Source: Ehretia macrophylla
Taxonomy: Eukaryota; Streptophyta; Magnoliopsida; Boraginales; Ehretiaceae
DNA: 64,000 nucleotides
Reading direction: 5' to 3'
NCBI GenBank assembly: GCA_037974665.1
Contig: CM075770.1
Coordinates: 23,981,501-24,045,500, forward strand
This document shows positions 48,208 to 60,532 of the stretch, in pieces. The translations under genes and the position numbers were made by a program. The notes below the pieces were generated by a model. The model worked only from the letters and a program-made list of their open reading frames with translations. It was not told the DNA's origin and ran no database searches. The stretch's first letter is position 1. Each line of letters opens with the position of its first letter.

Positions 48208-48767
48208 GTCATGTTGTGGGCACAAATCCTTTATGTTTTGAATGTTCACAGTCCTAGCCCAGAGAGATGGCCCATTCAAAAGGCCCAAAGGGCTTAACGA
48301 CAACCCATCCGCTTCAATAATGCAGCATTCTAGCAAAACGTGATATCGACGCATTGTAGGGCCCTCTAATGTCCAGCGAGTTAGGTTGTCGTCCTTTTAA
48401 TAGCTCACAACGTACGATCTGGGATAGAAAAACAGAGCTAAAGATGAAATATGGCCTGAAACTGATAAAAATGTTCAATTTTGGGCTCCAAAAACGGGTG
48501 CAGCCGAGCACGCTTGCCACCCCAGTCATAGAGCACTCGGAGAGCTTTCCAACGGTATGCTGTGCGCCGCGTAACTCCTTACGGATGAAAAGTTATGGGC
48601 ATCGGAGCGACGGAGACCTGGTCACAAGCCCTACGCCCTCGGTTTGCGGGCCCAGCCTCTACGTGAAGCGAAGTTGTCTTGCCCAAGGTGCTGTGGGATT
48701 CAGTAATTGTAATATGGCGGATAAATTATCTTGGCAACCCTAATCGGGGCAAAAAAAATTGAAAAGA

Positions 48768-48886
48768 GGGGTGCAACTCGAGGACTTCCCAGGGGGTCAC
48801 CCATCCTAGTACTACTCTCGCCCAAGCACGCTCAACTTCGGAGTCCTGATGGGATCCGGTGCATTAGTGTTGGTATGGTCGCACCC
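48768..48886 (-). rRNA. 5S: 5S rRNA gene copy M21
   Basis: About 5 differences, one of them in box A (GTTGAGCGTGC). Partner of M19 in a local dimer. Confidence 0.93.
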
Positions 48887-49444
48887 GTTATATTGAGGGC
48901 ACAATTCCTTTATGTGTTGACGGTTCACAGTCTCAGCCCAGAAAGATGGCCCATTCAAAAGGCCCAATGGGCTCAACAACAACCCATCCACTTCACCACC
49001 ACAGCATCCTCGCTAGACGTGATATCGACGCGTTGTAGGGCACTCTAATGTCCCACAAGTTAGGTTGTCGTCCTTTTAATAGCTCACGACGTACGATCCG
49101 GGATGAAAAAATAGAGCAAAAGCATAAAAGTGACTTGAAAGTAATGAAAACGTTCAATTTTGGGCTGGAAAATAGGCGCAGCTGAGCAGGCTTGATGCAC
49201 CTGTCGTAGAGCTCTTAGAGAGCTTTCCAATGGTATGCTGTGGGCCGCGTAACTCCTTACGGATCAAAAGTTATGGGCACCGGAGTGACGGAGACCTGGT
49301 CACAAGCCCTACGCCCTCAGTTTGTGGGCCTAACCTCTACGTGAAGCGAAGTTGTCTTGCCCAAGGTGTCGTGGGATTCCGTTATAGAAATGTGGTAGAT
49401 AAAGTATCTTGGCAACCCTAGCCGGGGCAAAAAAAATTGAAAAG

Positions 49445-49563
49445 GGGGTGCAACACGAGGACTTCCCATAGGGTCTCCCATCCTAGTACTACTCTCCCCC
49501 AAGCACACTTAACTTCGGAGTTCTGATGGGATCCAGTGTATTAGTGCTGGTATGATCGCACCC
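49445..49563 (-). rRNA. 5S: 5S rRNA gene copy M22
   Basis: About 7 differences. Its upstream spacer is only 39 bp but still includes CATAAAGGATTTGTGCCC and T at -1. Confidence 0.92.
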
Positions 49564-49602
49564 ATCATGTTGAGGGCACAAATCCTTTATGTTTTGAAAA
49601 GA

Positions 49603-49721
49603 GGGGTGCAACTCGAGGACTTCCCAGGGGGTCACCCATCCTAGTACTACTCTCGCCCAAGCACGCTTAACTTCGGAGTTTTGATGGGATCTGGTGCATT
49701 TGTGCTGGTATGATCGCAACC
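49603..49721 (-). rRNA. 5S: 5S rRNA gene copy M23
   Basis: About 5 differences, four shared with M19. Its downstream T-run is the TTTT of a 39-bp spacer leading straight into the promoter of M22. Confidence 0.93.
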
Positions 49722-50281
49722 GTCATGTTGAGGGCACAATTCTTTTATGTGTTGACGGTTCACAGTCCCAGCCCCGAGAGATGGCCCTTTCAAAAGGCCC
49801 AATGGGCTTAACGACAACCCATCCGCTTCAACAATGCAGCATCCTTGTAAGACGTGATATCTACCCATTGTAGGGCCCTCTAATGTCCCACAAGTTAGGT
49901 TGTCGTCCTTTTAACCACTCACGACGTACGATTCGGGATGAAAAAATAGAGCAAAAGAAGAAAAGTGTCACGAAACTGATGAAAACATTCGATTTTGGGC
50001 TCCAAAAATGGGCGCAGCTGAGCAGGCTTGCTGCCCTCGTCGTAGAGTTCTCAGAGAGCTTTTCAACGGTATGATGTGTGCTGCGTAACTCCTTACGGAT
50101 CAAACGTTATGGGCACCGGAGCGACAGAGACCTAGTCACAAGGACTACGCCCTCAGTTTGTAGTCCCAGCCTCTACGTGAAGCGAAGTTGTCTTGCCAAA
50201 AGTTCCGTGGGATTCGGTAATAGAAATGTGGTGGATAAAGAATCTTGGCAACCCTAACCGGGGCAAAAATAATTGAAAAGG

Positions 50282-50400
50282 GGGGTGTAACACGAGGACT
50301 TCCCAGGGGGTCACCCATCCTAGTACTACTCTCGGCCAAATACACTTAACTTCGGAGTTCTAATGGGATCCGGTGCATTAGTGCTGGTATGATTGCACCT
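50282..50400 (-). rRNA. 5S: 5S rRNA gene copy M24
   Basis: About 8 differences with three in or next to box A and the intermediate element (GTGTATTTGGCCGAGAG). Confidence 0.92.
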
Positions 50401-50959
50401 GTCATGTTAAGGGCACAATTCCTTTATGTGTTGACGGTTCACTGTCCCAACCCAGAGAGATGGCCCATTCAAAAGGCCCAATGGGCTTAACGACAACCCA
50501 TCCGCTTCAACAACGCAGCATCCTCGCAAGACGTGATATCGACGCATTGTAGGGCCCTCTAATGTCCCGCGAGTTAGGTTGTCGTCCTTTTAACAGCTCA
50601 CGACGTACTATCCGGGATGAAAAAACAGAGCAAAAGAAGAAAATTATCCAGAAACTGATGAAAACGTTCGATTTTGGGCTCAAAAAATGGGCACAGCCGA
50701 GTAGACTTGTTGCCCCACTCGTAGAGCTCTCGGAGAACTTTCCAACGGTATGCTGTGCAACGCGTAACTCCTTACGGATCAAAAGTTATGGGCACCGGAG
50801 CGACGGAGACCTGATGACAAGCCCTACGCCCTCAGTTTGCGGGCCCAGCCCCTACGTGAAGCGAAGTAGTCTTGCCCAAAGTGCCGTGGGATTCGGTAAT
50901 AGAAATGTGGTGGATAAAGTATCTTGGCAACCCTAACCGGGGCAAAAAAAATTGAAAAG

Positions 50960-51078
50960 GGGGTGCAACATGAGGACTTCCCAAGGGGTTACCCATCCTA
51001 GTACTACTATCGCCCAAGCACGCTTAACTTCGGAGTTCTGTTGGGATCCGGTGCATTAGTGCTTGTATGATTGCACCC
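50960..51078 (-). rRNA. 5S: 5S rRNA gene copy M25
   Basis: About 7 differences. Box A is intact and box C has GGGTAACC. Confidence 0.92.
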
Positions 51079-51638
51079 GTCATTTTGTGGGCACAAATCG
51101 TTTATATGTTGACGGTTCACAGTCCCAGCCCAGAGAGATGGCCCATTCAAATGGCCCAATGGACTTAACGACAACCCATCCTTTTCAATAACACAGCGTC
51201 CTCGTAAGACGTGATATCGACTCGTGGTAGGGCCCTGGAATATCCCGTGAGTTAGGTTGTCGTCGTTTTAATAGCTCACGACGTACAATCCGTGACGAAA
51301 AAATAGAGCAAAGGAAGAAAAGTGGCCCGAAACTCATGAAAACGTTCGATTTTGGGTTCGAAAAATAGGCGCAGCCAAGCAAGCCTGCTGCCCCCGTCAT
51401 AGAGCTCTCGGAGAGCTTTCCAATGGAATGTTGTACTTCGTGTAACTCCTTACGGATTAAGAGTTATGGGCACCGGAACGACGGAGACCTGGTCACAAGC
51501 CCACGCCCTCGGTTTGCGTGCCTGGCCTCTACTTGAAGTGAAGTTGTCCTGCCCAAGGTGCGATGGGATTCAGTAATAGAAATGTGCTGGATAAAGTATT
51601 TTGGCAACCCTAACTGGTTAAAAAAAAATTGAAAAGGG

Positions 51639-51757
51639 GTGGTGCAACACGAGGACTTCTCAAGGGGTCACCCATCCTAGTACTACTCTCGCCCAAGCAC
51701 GCTTAACTTCGGAGTTCTGATGGGATCCGGTGCATTAGTGCTGGTATGATCGCATCC
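51639..51757 (-). rRNA. 5S: 5S rRNA gene copy M26
   Basis: About 4 differences, in the two ends and the right side of box C. Box A and the intermediate element match consensus. Confidence 0.93.
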
Positions 51758-52315
51758 GTCATGTTGTTGGCAGAAATCCTTTATATGTTGATAGTTGACA
51801 GTCTCAGCCCAGAGAGATGGCCCATTCAAAAGGCCCAAAGGGCTTAACGACAACCCATCCACTTCAACAACGTAGCATCCTCGCAAGACGTGATATCGAC
51901 GCGTGGTAGGGCCCTGTAATATCCAGCGAGTTAGGTTTTCGTCCTTTTAACTAGTCACGACGTACAATCCGGGATGAAAAAATAGAGCAAAAGAAGAAAA
52001 GTATCCCGAAACTGATGAAAACGTTCGATTTTGGCCTCCGAAAATAGGCACAGCATAGCAGGCTTGATGCCCCCGTCGTAGAGCTCTCGGAGAGCTTTCC
52101 AACTGTATGCTATGCGTCGCGTAACTTCTTACGGATTAAATTTATGGGCAACGGAGCGATAGAGACCTGGTCACAAGCCCATGCCCTCGGTTTGCGGGCC
52201 CAGCCTCTACGTGAAGCGAAGTTGTCTTGCCCAAGTGCCGTGGCATTCGATAATAGAAATTTGGCGAATAAAATATCTTGGCAACCCTAACTGGGGCAAA
52301 ATAAATTGAAAAAGA

Positions 52316-52434
52316 GGGGTGCAACACGAGGACTTCCCAGGGGGTCACCCATTCTAGTACTACTCTCGCCCAAGCACTTTTAACTTCGGAGTTCTGATGG
52401 GATCCGGTGCATTAGTGCCGGTATGATCACACCC
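52316..52434 (-). rRNA. 5S: 5S rRNA gene copy M27
   Basis: About 5 differences. Box A reads AAGTTAAAAGTGC and box C GAATGGGTG. Confidence 0.92.
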
Positions 52435-52994
52435 GTCATGTTGTGGGCACAAATCCTTTTATGTGTTGACGTTTCACAGTCCCAGCCCAGAGAGATGTCC
52501 AATTCAAAAGGACCAAAGGGGTTAAGACAACCCATCCACTTCAACAACGCAGCATCTTCACAAGACATGATATCGAGGCATTGTAGGGCCCTCTAATGTC
52601 CCGCGAGTTAGGTTGTCGTCCTTTTAACAGCTCACAACGTACGATCCGGGACAGAAAAACAGAGCAAATGTAGAAAAGTGGCCCGAAATTGATGAAAACG
52701 TTAAATTTTAGGCTCCAAAAATAGGCGCAGCCGAGCAGACTTGCTGCCCCTGTCGTAGAGCCCTCAGAGAGCTTTCCGATGGTATGCTATGCGTCGCGTA
52801 TCTCCTTACGCATCAAAAGTTATAGGCACCGAAGCGACGGAGACCTGGTCACAAGCCCTATGCCCTTGGTTTGCGGGCCCAGCCTCTAGGTGAAGTGAAG
52901 TTGTCTTGCCCAAGTCGATATGGGATTCGGTAATATAAATATGGCGGATAAATTATCTTGGCAACCCTAACCGGGGTAAAAAAAATTGAAAAAA

Positions 52995-53113
52995 GGGGTG
53001 CAACACGAGGACTTCCCAGGGGGTCACCCATCCTAGTACTACTCTTGCCCAAGCACGCTTAACTTCGGAGTTCTGATGGGATCCGGTGCATTTTTGCTGG
53101 TATGATCGCACCC
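52995..53113 (-). rRNA. 5S: 5S rRNA gene copy M28
   Basis: About 3 differences (two near positions 20-22, one in the intermediate element). Boxes A and C are intact. The spacer upstream has lost 41 bp near 53280, far from the promoter. Confidence 0.94.
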
Positions 53114-53632
53114 GTCATGTTGTGGGCACAAATCCTTTACTTGTTGACTGTTCACAGTCCCAGCCGAGAGAGATGGCCCATTCAAAAGGCCCAAAGGGCT
53201 TAACGACAAACCATCCCCTTCAACAATGCAGCATTGTCGCAAGACGTGATATCGACGCGTTGTATGACCCTCTAATGTCCGATTTTGGATAGAAAAACAG
53301 AGGAAAAGATGAAATGTTGCCTGAATCTGATGAAAACGTTCGATTTTGGGCTCCAAAAACGGGGGCAGCCGAGCACGCTTACTGCCCCCGTCATAGAGCT
53401 CTCGGAGAGCATTCCAACGGTATGTTGTGCGCAGCGTAACTCTTTACGGATGAAAAGTTATGGGCACCGGAGCAACAGAGACCTGGTCACAAGCCATATG
53501 CCCTCGGTTTGCAGGCCCAGCCTCTACAAGAAGCGAAGTTGTCTTGCCCAAGTTGCCGTGGGATTCGGTAATCGAAATGTGGTGGATAAAGAATCTTGGC
53601 AACCCTAACTGGGGCCAAAAAAATTGAAAAGG

Positions 53633-53751
53633 GGGGTGCAACACGAGGACTTCCCATGGGGTTGCCCGTCCTAGTACTACTCTCGCCCAAGCAGGCTTAA
53701 CTTCGGAGTTCTAATGGGATACGGTGCATTGGTGCTGGTATGATTGCACCC
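53633..53751 (-). rRNA. 5S: 5S rRNA gene copy M29
   Basis: About 9 differences, with box C GGACGGGCAACC. Its upstream spacer is of the A type (CCTAAAGG in place of CATAAAGG). Confidence 0.91.
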
Positions 53752-54310
53752 GTCATGTTGAGGGCACAATTCCTTTAGGTGTTGATGGTTCACAGTCCCA
53801 GCCCAGAGAGATGGCCCATTCAAAAGGCCCAATGGCCTTAACGACATCCCATCCGCTTCAACAACGCAGCATCGTCACAAGACGTGATATCGACACGTTG
53901 TTGGGCCCTCTAATGTCCCGCGAGTTAGGTTGTCGTCCTTTTAATAGCTCACGACGTACGATCCGGGACGAAAAAACAGAGCAAAAGAAGAAAATTGCCC
54001 CAAAATTGATGAAAACATTCGATTTTGGGCTCCAAAAATGGGCACAGCCGAGCAGACTTGCTACCCCCATCGTAGAGATCTCGGAGAACTTTCCAACGGT
54101 ATGCTGTACAACGCGTAACTCCTTACGGATCAAAAGTTATGGGCACCAGAGTGACGGAGACCTGATGACAACCCATACACCCTTGGTTTGCGGGCCCAAC
54201 CTCTACGTGAAGCGAAGTAGTCTTGCCCAAGGTGCCGTGGGATTCGGTAATAGAAATGTGGTGGTTAAAGTATCTTGGCAACCCTAACCGGGGAAAAAAA
54301 AATTGAAAAG

Positions 54311-54429
54311 GGGGTGCAACAAGAGTACTTCCCAAGGGGTCACCAATCCTAGTACTACTCTCGCCTAACCACGCTTAACTTCGCAGTTCTGATGGGATCT
54401 GGTGCATTAGTGCTAGTATGATCGCACCC
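54311..54429 (-). rRNA. 5S: 5S rRNA gene copy M30 (dimer type B)
   Basis: About 9 differences including box A GTTAAGCGTGGTTAG and box C GGATTGGTGACC. The TATA-like element is kept. Confidence 0.91.
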
Positions 54430-54989
54430 GCCATGTTGAGGGCACAATTCTTTTATGTGTTGATGGTTCACAGTCCCAGCCTAGAGTGATGGCTCATTCA
54501 AAAGGCCCAATGGGCTTAACGACAACCCATCTACTTCAACAAAGCAGTATCCTCACAAAACGTGATATCTACACGTTGTAGGGCCCTCTAATGTTCCATA
54601 AGTTAGGTTGTCATACTTTTAACAGCTCACGACGTACGATTTGGGATGAAAAAACAGAGCAAAATAAGAAAATTGTCATGAAACTGATGAAAACGTTCGA
54701 TTTTGGGCTCCAAAAATAGGCACGGCTGAGCAGACTTGCTGCCCCCCTCGTAGATCTCTCGGAGAAATTTCCAACGGTATGATGTGCAACGCGTAACTCC
54801 TTACGGATCAAAAGTTATGGGCACCGGAGCAACAGAGACCTGGTCACAAGCCCTACACCCTCAGTTTGCAAGCTCAGCCTCTACGTGAAACGAAGTTGTC
54901 TTGCCCAAGGTGCCGTGGGATTCGGTAATAGAAATGTGGTGGATAAAGAATCTTGGCAACCTTAACCGGGGCAAAAAAAATTGAAAAGG

Positions 54990-55108
54990 GGGGTACAACA
55001 CGAGGACTTCCCAGGGGGTTACCCATCCTAGTACTACTCTCGTCCAAGCACGCTTAACTTCGGAGTTCTGATGGGATCCGGTGCATTAGTGTTGGTATGA
55101 GTGCACCT
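54990..55108 (-). rRNA. 5S: 5S rRNA gene copy M31 (dimer type A)
   Basis: About 7 differences, mostly at the 5' end (AGGTGCACTC) and in GGGTAACC. Upstream reads CCTAAAGG. Confidence 0.92.
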
Positions 55109-55666
55109 GTCATGTTGAGGGCACAATTCCTTTAGGTGTTGCTAGTTCACAGTCCCAGCCCAGAGAGATGGCCCATTCAAAAGGCCCAATGGCCTTAACG
55201 ACATCCCATCCGGTTCAACAAAGCAGCATCGTCGCAAGACGTGATATCGACGCGTTGTTGGGCCCTCTAATGTCCCGCTAGTTAGATTGTCGTCCTTTTA
55301 ATAGCTCACGACGTACGATCCAGGACGAAAAAACAAAGCAAAAGAAGAAAATTGGCCCGAAACTGATGAAAACGTTCGATTTTGGTCTCCAAAAATAGGC
55401 ACAGCCGAGCAGACTTGCTGTCCCCGTCGTAGAGCTCTCGGAGAACTTTCCAACGGTATGTTATGCAATGCGTAACTCCTTACGGATCAAAAGTTATGGG
55501 CACCAGAGCGACGGAGACCTGATGACAACCCATACACCCTTGGTTTACGGGCCCAGCCTCTACGTGAAGCGAAGTAGTCTTGCCCAAGGTGCCGTGGGAT
55601 TCGGTAATAGAAATGTGGTAGATAAAGTATCTTGGCAACCCTAACTGGGGAAAAAAAATTGAAAAG

Positions 55667-55785
55667 GTAGTGCAACACGAGTACTTCCGAAGGGGTCACC
55701 AATCCTAGTACTACTCTCACCTAACCACGCTTAACTTCGTAGTTCTGATGGGATCCGGTGCATTAGTGCTAGTATGATCGCACCC
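55667..55785 (-). rRNA. 5S: 5S rRNA gene copy M32 (dimer type B)
   Basis: About 11 differences. Same box A and box C lesions as M30, plus a damaged 3' end (CACTAC). Confidence 0.9.
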
Positions 55786-56344
55786 GCCATGTTGAGGGCA
55801 CAATTCTTTTATGTGTTGACGGTTCACAGTCCCAGCCTAGAGAGATGGCCATTCAAAAGGCCCAATGGGCTTAACGACAACCCATCTACTTCAACAAAGC
55901 AGCATCCTCACAAGACGTGATATCTACGCATTGTAGGGCCCTCTAATGTCCCACAAGTTAGGTTGTCGTCCTTTTAACAGCTCACGACGTACGATTTGGG
56001 ACGAAAAAACAGAGCAAAAGAAGAAAACTGTCACGAAACTGATGAAAACGTTCGATTTTGGGCTCCTAAAATAGGCACAGCCGAGCAGACTTGCTGCCCC
56101 CCTCGTAGAGCTCTCGGAGAACTTTCCAACGGTATGCTGTGCAATGCGTAACTCCTTACGGATCAAAAGTTATGGGCACCGGAGCGACAGAGACCTGGTT
56201 ACAAGCCCTACACCCTCAGTTTGCAAGCTCAGCCTCTACGTGAAACGAAGTTGTCTTGCCCAAGGTGCCGTGGGATTCGGTAATCGAAATGTGGTGGATA
56301 AAGAATCTTGGCAACCTTAACCAGGGCAAAAAAAATTGAAAAGG

Positions 56345-56463
56345 GGGGTACAACACGAGGACTTCCCAGGGGGTCACCCATCCTAGTACTACTCTCGTCC
56401 AAGCACGCTTAACTTCGGAGTTCTGATGGGATCCGGTGCATTAGTGCTGGTATGATTGCACCC
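56345..56463 (-). rRNA. 5S: 5S rRNA gene copy M33 (dimer type A)
   Basis: Only about 3 differences (G7A, one in the TTGGACGAG segment, C114T). Upstream TATA-like element altered to CCTAAAGG. Confidence 0.94.
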
Positions 56464-57022
56464 GTCATGTTGAGGGCACAATTCCTTTAGGTGTTGCTGG
56501 TTCACAGTCCCAGCCCAGAGAGATGGCCCATTCAAAAGGCCCAATGGCCATAACGACATCCCATCCGCTTCAACAACGCAGCATCGTCGCGAAGACATGA
56601 TATCGACGCGTTGTTGGGCCCTCTAATGTCCCGCGAGTTAGGTTGTAGTCCTTTTAATAGCTCACGACATACGATCCGTGATGAAAAAACAAAGCAAAAG
56701 AAGAAAATTGGCCCGAAACTGATAAAAACGTTCGATTTTGGGCTCCAAAAATGGGCACAGCCAAGCAGACTTGCTGCTCCCGTCGTAGAGCTCTCGGAGA
56801 ACTTTCCAATGGTATGCTGTGCAACGCGTAACTCCTTACGGATCAAAAGTTATGGGCACCGGAGCGACGGAGACCTGATGACAACCCATACACCCTTGGT
56901 TTGCGGGCCCAGCCTCTACGTGAAGTGAAGTAATCTTGCCGATGGTGCCGTGGGATTTGGTAATAGAAATGTGGTGGATAAAGTATCATTGCATCCCTAA
57001 CCGGGGAAAAAAAATTGGTATG

Positions 57023-57141
57023 GGGGTTCAACACGAGTACTTCCCAAGGGGTCACCAATCCTAGTACTACTCTCACCTAACCACGCTTAACTTCGTAGTT
57101 CCGATGGGATCCGGTGCATTAGTGCTAGTATGATCGCACCC
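57023..57141 (-). rRNA. 5S: 5S rRNA gene copy M34 (dimer type B)
   Basis: About 10 differences with the type B lesions of box A and box C. Confidence 0.9.
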
Positions 57142-57701
57142 GCCATGTTGAGGGCACAATTCTTTTATGTGTTGACGGTTCACAGTCCCAGCCTAGAGTG
57201 ATGGCCCATTCAAAAGGCCCAATGGGCTTAACGACAACCCATCTACTTCAACAAAGCAGCATCCTCACAAGACGTGATATCTACGTGTTGTAGAGCCCTC
57301 TAATGTCCCACAAGTTAGGTTGTCGTCCTTTTAACAGCTCAGGACGTACGATTTGGGACGAAAAAACAGAGCTAAATAAGAAAACTGTCACGAAACTGAT
57401 GAAAACGTTTGATTTTGGGTTCCAAAAATAGGCACAGCCGAGCAGACTTGCTGCCCCCCTCGTAGAGCTCTCGGCGAACATTCCAACGGTATGCTGTGCA
57501 ACGCGTAACTCCTTACGGATCAAAAGTTATGGGCACCGGAGCGACAGAGACCTGGTCACAAGCCCTACACCCTCAGTTTGCAAGCTCAGCCTCTACGTGA
57601 AACGAAGTTGTCTTGCCCAAGGTGCCGTGGGATTCGGTAATAGAAATGTGGTGGATAAAGAATCTTGGCAACCTTAACCGGGGCAAAAAAAATTGAAAAG
57701 G

Positions 57702-57820
57702 GGGGTACAACACGAGGACTTCCCAGGGGGTCACCCATCCTAGTACTACTCTCGTCCAAGCACGCTTAACTTCGGAGTTTTGATGGGATCCGGTGCATTA
57801 GTGCTGGTATGATTGCACCC
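57702..57820 (-). rRNA. 5S: 5S rRNA gene copy M35 (dimer type A)
   Basis: About 4 differences, as M33 plus one near position 42. Upstream CCTAAAGG; the base at -1 is T. Confidence 0.93.
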
Positions 57821-58378
57821 ATCATGTTGAGGGCACAATTCCTTTAGTTGTTGCTGGTTCACAGTCCCAGCCCAGAGAGATGGCCCATTCAAAAGGCCCA
57901 ATGGCCTTAACGACATCCCATCCGCTTCAACAATGCAGCATCGTCGCAAGACGTGATATCGACGCATTGTTGGGGTCTCTAATGTCCCGCGAGTTAGGTT
58001 GTCATCCTTTTGATAGCTCACGACGTATGATCCGGGACGAAAAAACATAGCAAAAGAAGAAAATTGACCCGAAACTAATGAAAACGTTCGATTTTGGGCT
58101 CCGAAAATGTGCATAGCCGAGCAGACTTGCTGCCCCCGTCGTAGAGCTCTCGGAGAACTTTCCAACGGTATGCTGTGCAATGCGCAACTCCTTACGGATC
58201 AAAAGTTATGGGCACCGGAGCGACGGAGACCTGATGACATCCCACACACCCTTGGTTTCCGGGCCTAGCCTCTACGTGAAGCGAAGTAGTCTTTCCCAAG
58301 GTGCCGTGGGATTTGGTAATAGAAATGTGGTGGATAAAGTATCTTGGCAACCCTAACCGGGGAAAAAAAATTGAAAAA

Positions 58379-58497
58379 GGGGTGCAACACGAGTACTTCC
58401 CAAGGGGTCACCAATCCTAGTACTACTCTCACCTAACCACGCTTAACTTCGTAGTTCTGATGGGATCCGGTGCATTAGTGCTAGTATGATCGCACCC
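58379..58497 (-). rRNA. 5S: 5S rRNA gene copy M36 (dimer type B)
   Basis: About 8 differences, the plainest form of type B. Confidence 0.91.
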
Positions 58498-59057
58498 GCC
58501 ATGTTGAGGGCACAATTCTTTTATGTGTTGACGGTTCACAGTCCCAGCCTAGAGAGATGGCCCATTCAAAAGGCCCAATGGGCTTAACGACAACCCATCT
58601 ACTTCAACAAAGCAGCAACCTCACAAGATGTGATATATACGCGTTGTAGGGCCCTCTAATGTCCCACGAGTTAGGTTGTCGTCCTTTTAACAGCTCACGA
58701 CGTACGATTTGGGACGAAAAAATAGAGCAAAAGAAGAAAATTATCACGAAACTGATTAAAACGTTCGATTTTGGGCTCCAAAAATAGGCACAGCCGAGCA
58801 GACTTGCTGCCCCTCTCGTAGAGCTCTCGGAGAACTTTCCAACGGTATGCTGTGCAATGCGTAACTCCTCACGGATCAAAAGTTATGGGCACCGGAGCAA
58901 CAGAGACCTGGTCACAAGCCCTACACCCTCAGTTTGCAAGCTCAGCCTCTACGTGAAACGAAGTTGTCTTGCCCAAGGTGCCGTGGGATTCGGTAATAGA
59001 AATGTGGTGGATAAAGAATCTTGGCAACCTTAACCAGGGCAAAAAAAATTGAAAAGG

Positions 59058-59176
59058 GGGGTACAACACGAGGAATTCCCAGGGGGTCACCCATCCTAGT
59101 ACTACTCTCGTCCAAGCACGCTTAACTTCGGTGTTCTGATGGGATCTGGTGCGTTAGTGCCGGTATGATCGCACCT
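59058..59176 (-). rRNA. 5S: 5S rRNA gene copy M37
   Basis: About 8 differences. The 3' half is type A. The 5' half and the upstream spacer belong to the triplicated type of M38-M39. Confidence 0.91.
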
Positions 59177-59735
59177 GTCATGTTGAGGGCACAATTTCTT
59201 TATGTGTTGACGGTTCACAGTCCCAGCCCAGAGAGATGGCCCATTCAAAAGGCCCAATGGGCTTAACGACAACCCATCTGCTTCAACAACGTAGCATCCT
59301 CACAAGACGTGATATCGACGCGTTGTAGGGCTCATTAATGTCCCTCGTGTCAGGTTGTCGTCCATTGAATAGCTCACGACGTACGATTCGGGACGGAAAA
59401 ATAGAGCAAAAGAAGAAAATTGGCCCAAAACTGATGAAAACATTCGATTTTGTGCTCCAAAAATGGGCACAGCCGAGCAGACTTGCTGCCCACCTCGTAG
59501 AGCTCTCGGAGAACTTTCCAACGGTATGCTGTGCACCACGTAACTCCTTACGGATCAAAAGTTATGGGCACCGGTGCGACGGAGACCAGATGACAAGCCC
59601 TACGCCCTCGGTTTGCTGGCCCAGTCTTCACGTGAAGCGAAGTTGTCTTGCCCAATGTGCCATGGGATTCGGTAATTGAAATGTGGTGCATAAAGCATCT
59701 TGGCAATCCTAACCGGGGCAAAAAAAATTGTAAAG

Positions 59736-59854
59736 GGGGTGCAATACGAGGACTTCTCAAGGGGTCACCCATCCTAGTACTACTCTCGTCCAAGCACGCT
59801 TAACTTCGGTGTTCTGATGGGGTCTGGTGCGTTAGTGCCGGTATGATCGCACCT
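59736..59854 (-). rRNA. 5S: 5S rRNA gene copy M38
   Basis: About 10 differences. Shares its 5' half (AGGTGCGATCATACCGGCAC) with M37. Confidence 0.91.
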
Positions 59855-60414
59855 GTCATGTTGAGGGCACAATTTCTTTATGTGTTGACGGTTCACAGTC
59901 CCAGCCCAGAGAGATGGCCCATTCAAAAGGCCCAATGGGCTTAACGACAACCCATCTGCTTCAACAACGTAGCATCCTCACAAGACGTGATATCGACGCG
60001 TTGTAGGGCTCATTAATGTCCCTCGTGTCAGGTTGTCGTCCATTGAATAGCTCACGACGTACGATTCGGGACGGAAAAATAGAGCAAAAGAAGAAAATTG
60101 GCCCAAAACTGATGAAAACGTTCGATTTTGTGCTCCAAAAATGGGCACAGCCGAGCAGACTTGCTGCCCACCTCGTAGAGCTCTCGGAGAACTTTCCAAC
60201 GGTATGCTGTGCACTACATAACTCCTTACGGATCAAAAGTTATGGGCACTGGTGCGACGGAGACCAGATGACAAGCCCTACGCCCTCGGTTTGCTGGCCC
60301 AGTCTTCACGTGAAGCGAAGTTGTCTTGCCCAATGTGCCATGGGATTCGGTAATTGAAATGTGGTGCATAAAGCATCTTGGCAATCCTAACCGGGGCAAA
60401 AAAAATTGAAAAGG

Positions 60415-60532
60415 GGGGTGCAACACGAGGACTTCCTAGGGGTCACCCATCCTGGTACTTCTCTCGCCCAAGCACGCTTAACTTCGGTGTTCTGATGGGA
60501 TCTGGTGCATTAGTGCCGGTATGATCGCACCT
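60415..60532 (-). rRNA. 5S: 5S rRNA gene copy M39, promoter deleted
   Basis: About 8 differences and one base short in box C. Immediately upstream, GTCGTTAAA abuts the gene start: about 85 bp of normal upstream sequence, including the TATA-like and GC elements, are missing. Confidence 0.91.

Larger units (their letters stand above)
46733..49444 (-). repeat. Second dimeric 5S repeat (M18-M19, M20-M21)
   Basis: M18/M20 share GCAACTCGAAGAC and M19/M21 share GCAACTCGAGGAC on the + strand, at 1356-1357 bp. The spacer variant AGAGCTAAAGATGAAATATG occurs only near 47080 and 48435, also about 1355 bp apart. Confidence 0.82.
53633..59057 (-). repeat. Dimeric higher-order 5S repeat, four copies
   Basis: Two monomer types alternate without exception. 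Type A genes sit at 53633, 54990, 56345 and 57702, type B at 54311, 55667, 57023 and 58379. Same-type steps are 1355-1357 bp. Types differ in both gene and spacer: A has CCTAAAGG upstream and AATGGCC in the spacer dyad; B has CACCAATCC and CCTAACCACG in the gene and TCTACTTCAACAAAGC in the spacer (+ strand). Confidence 0.92.
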
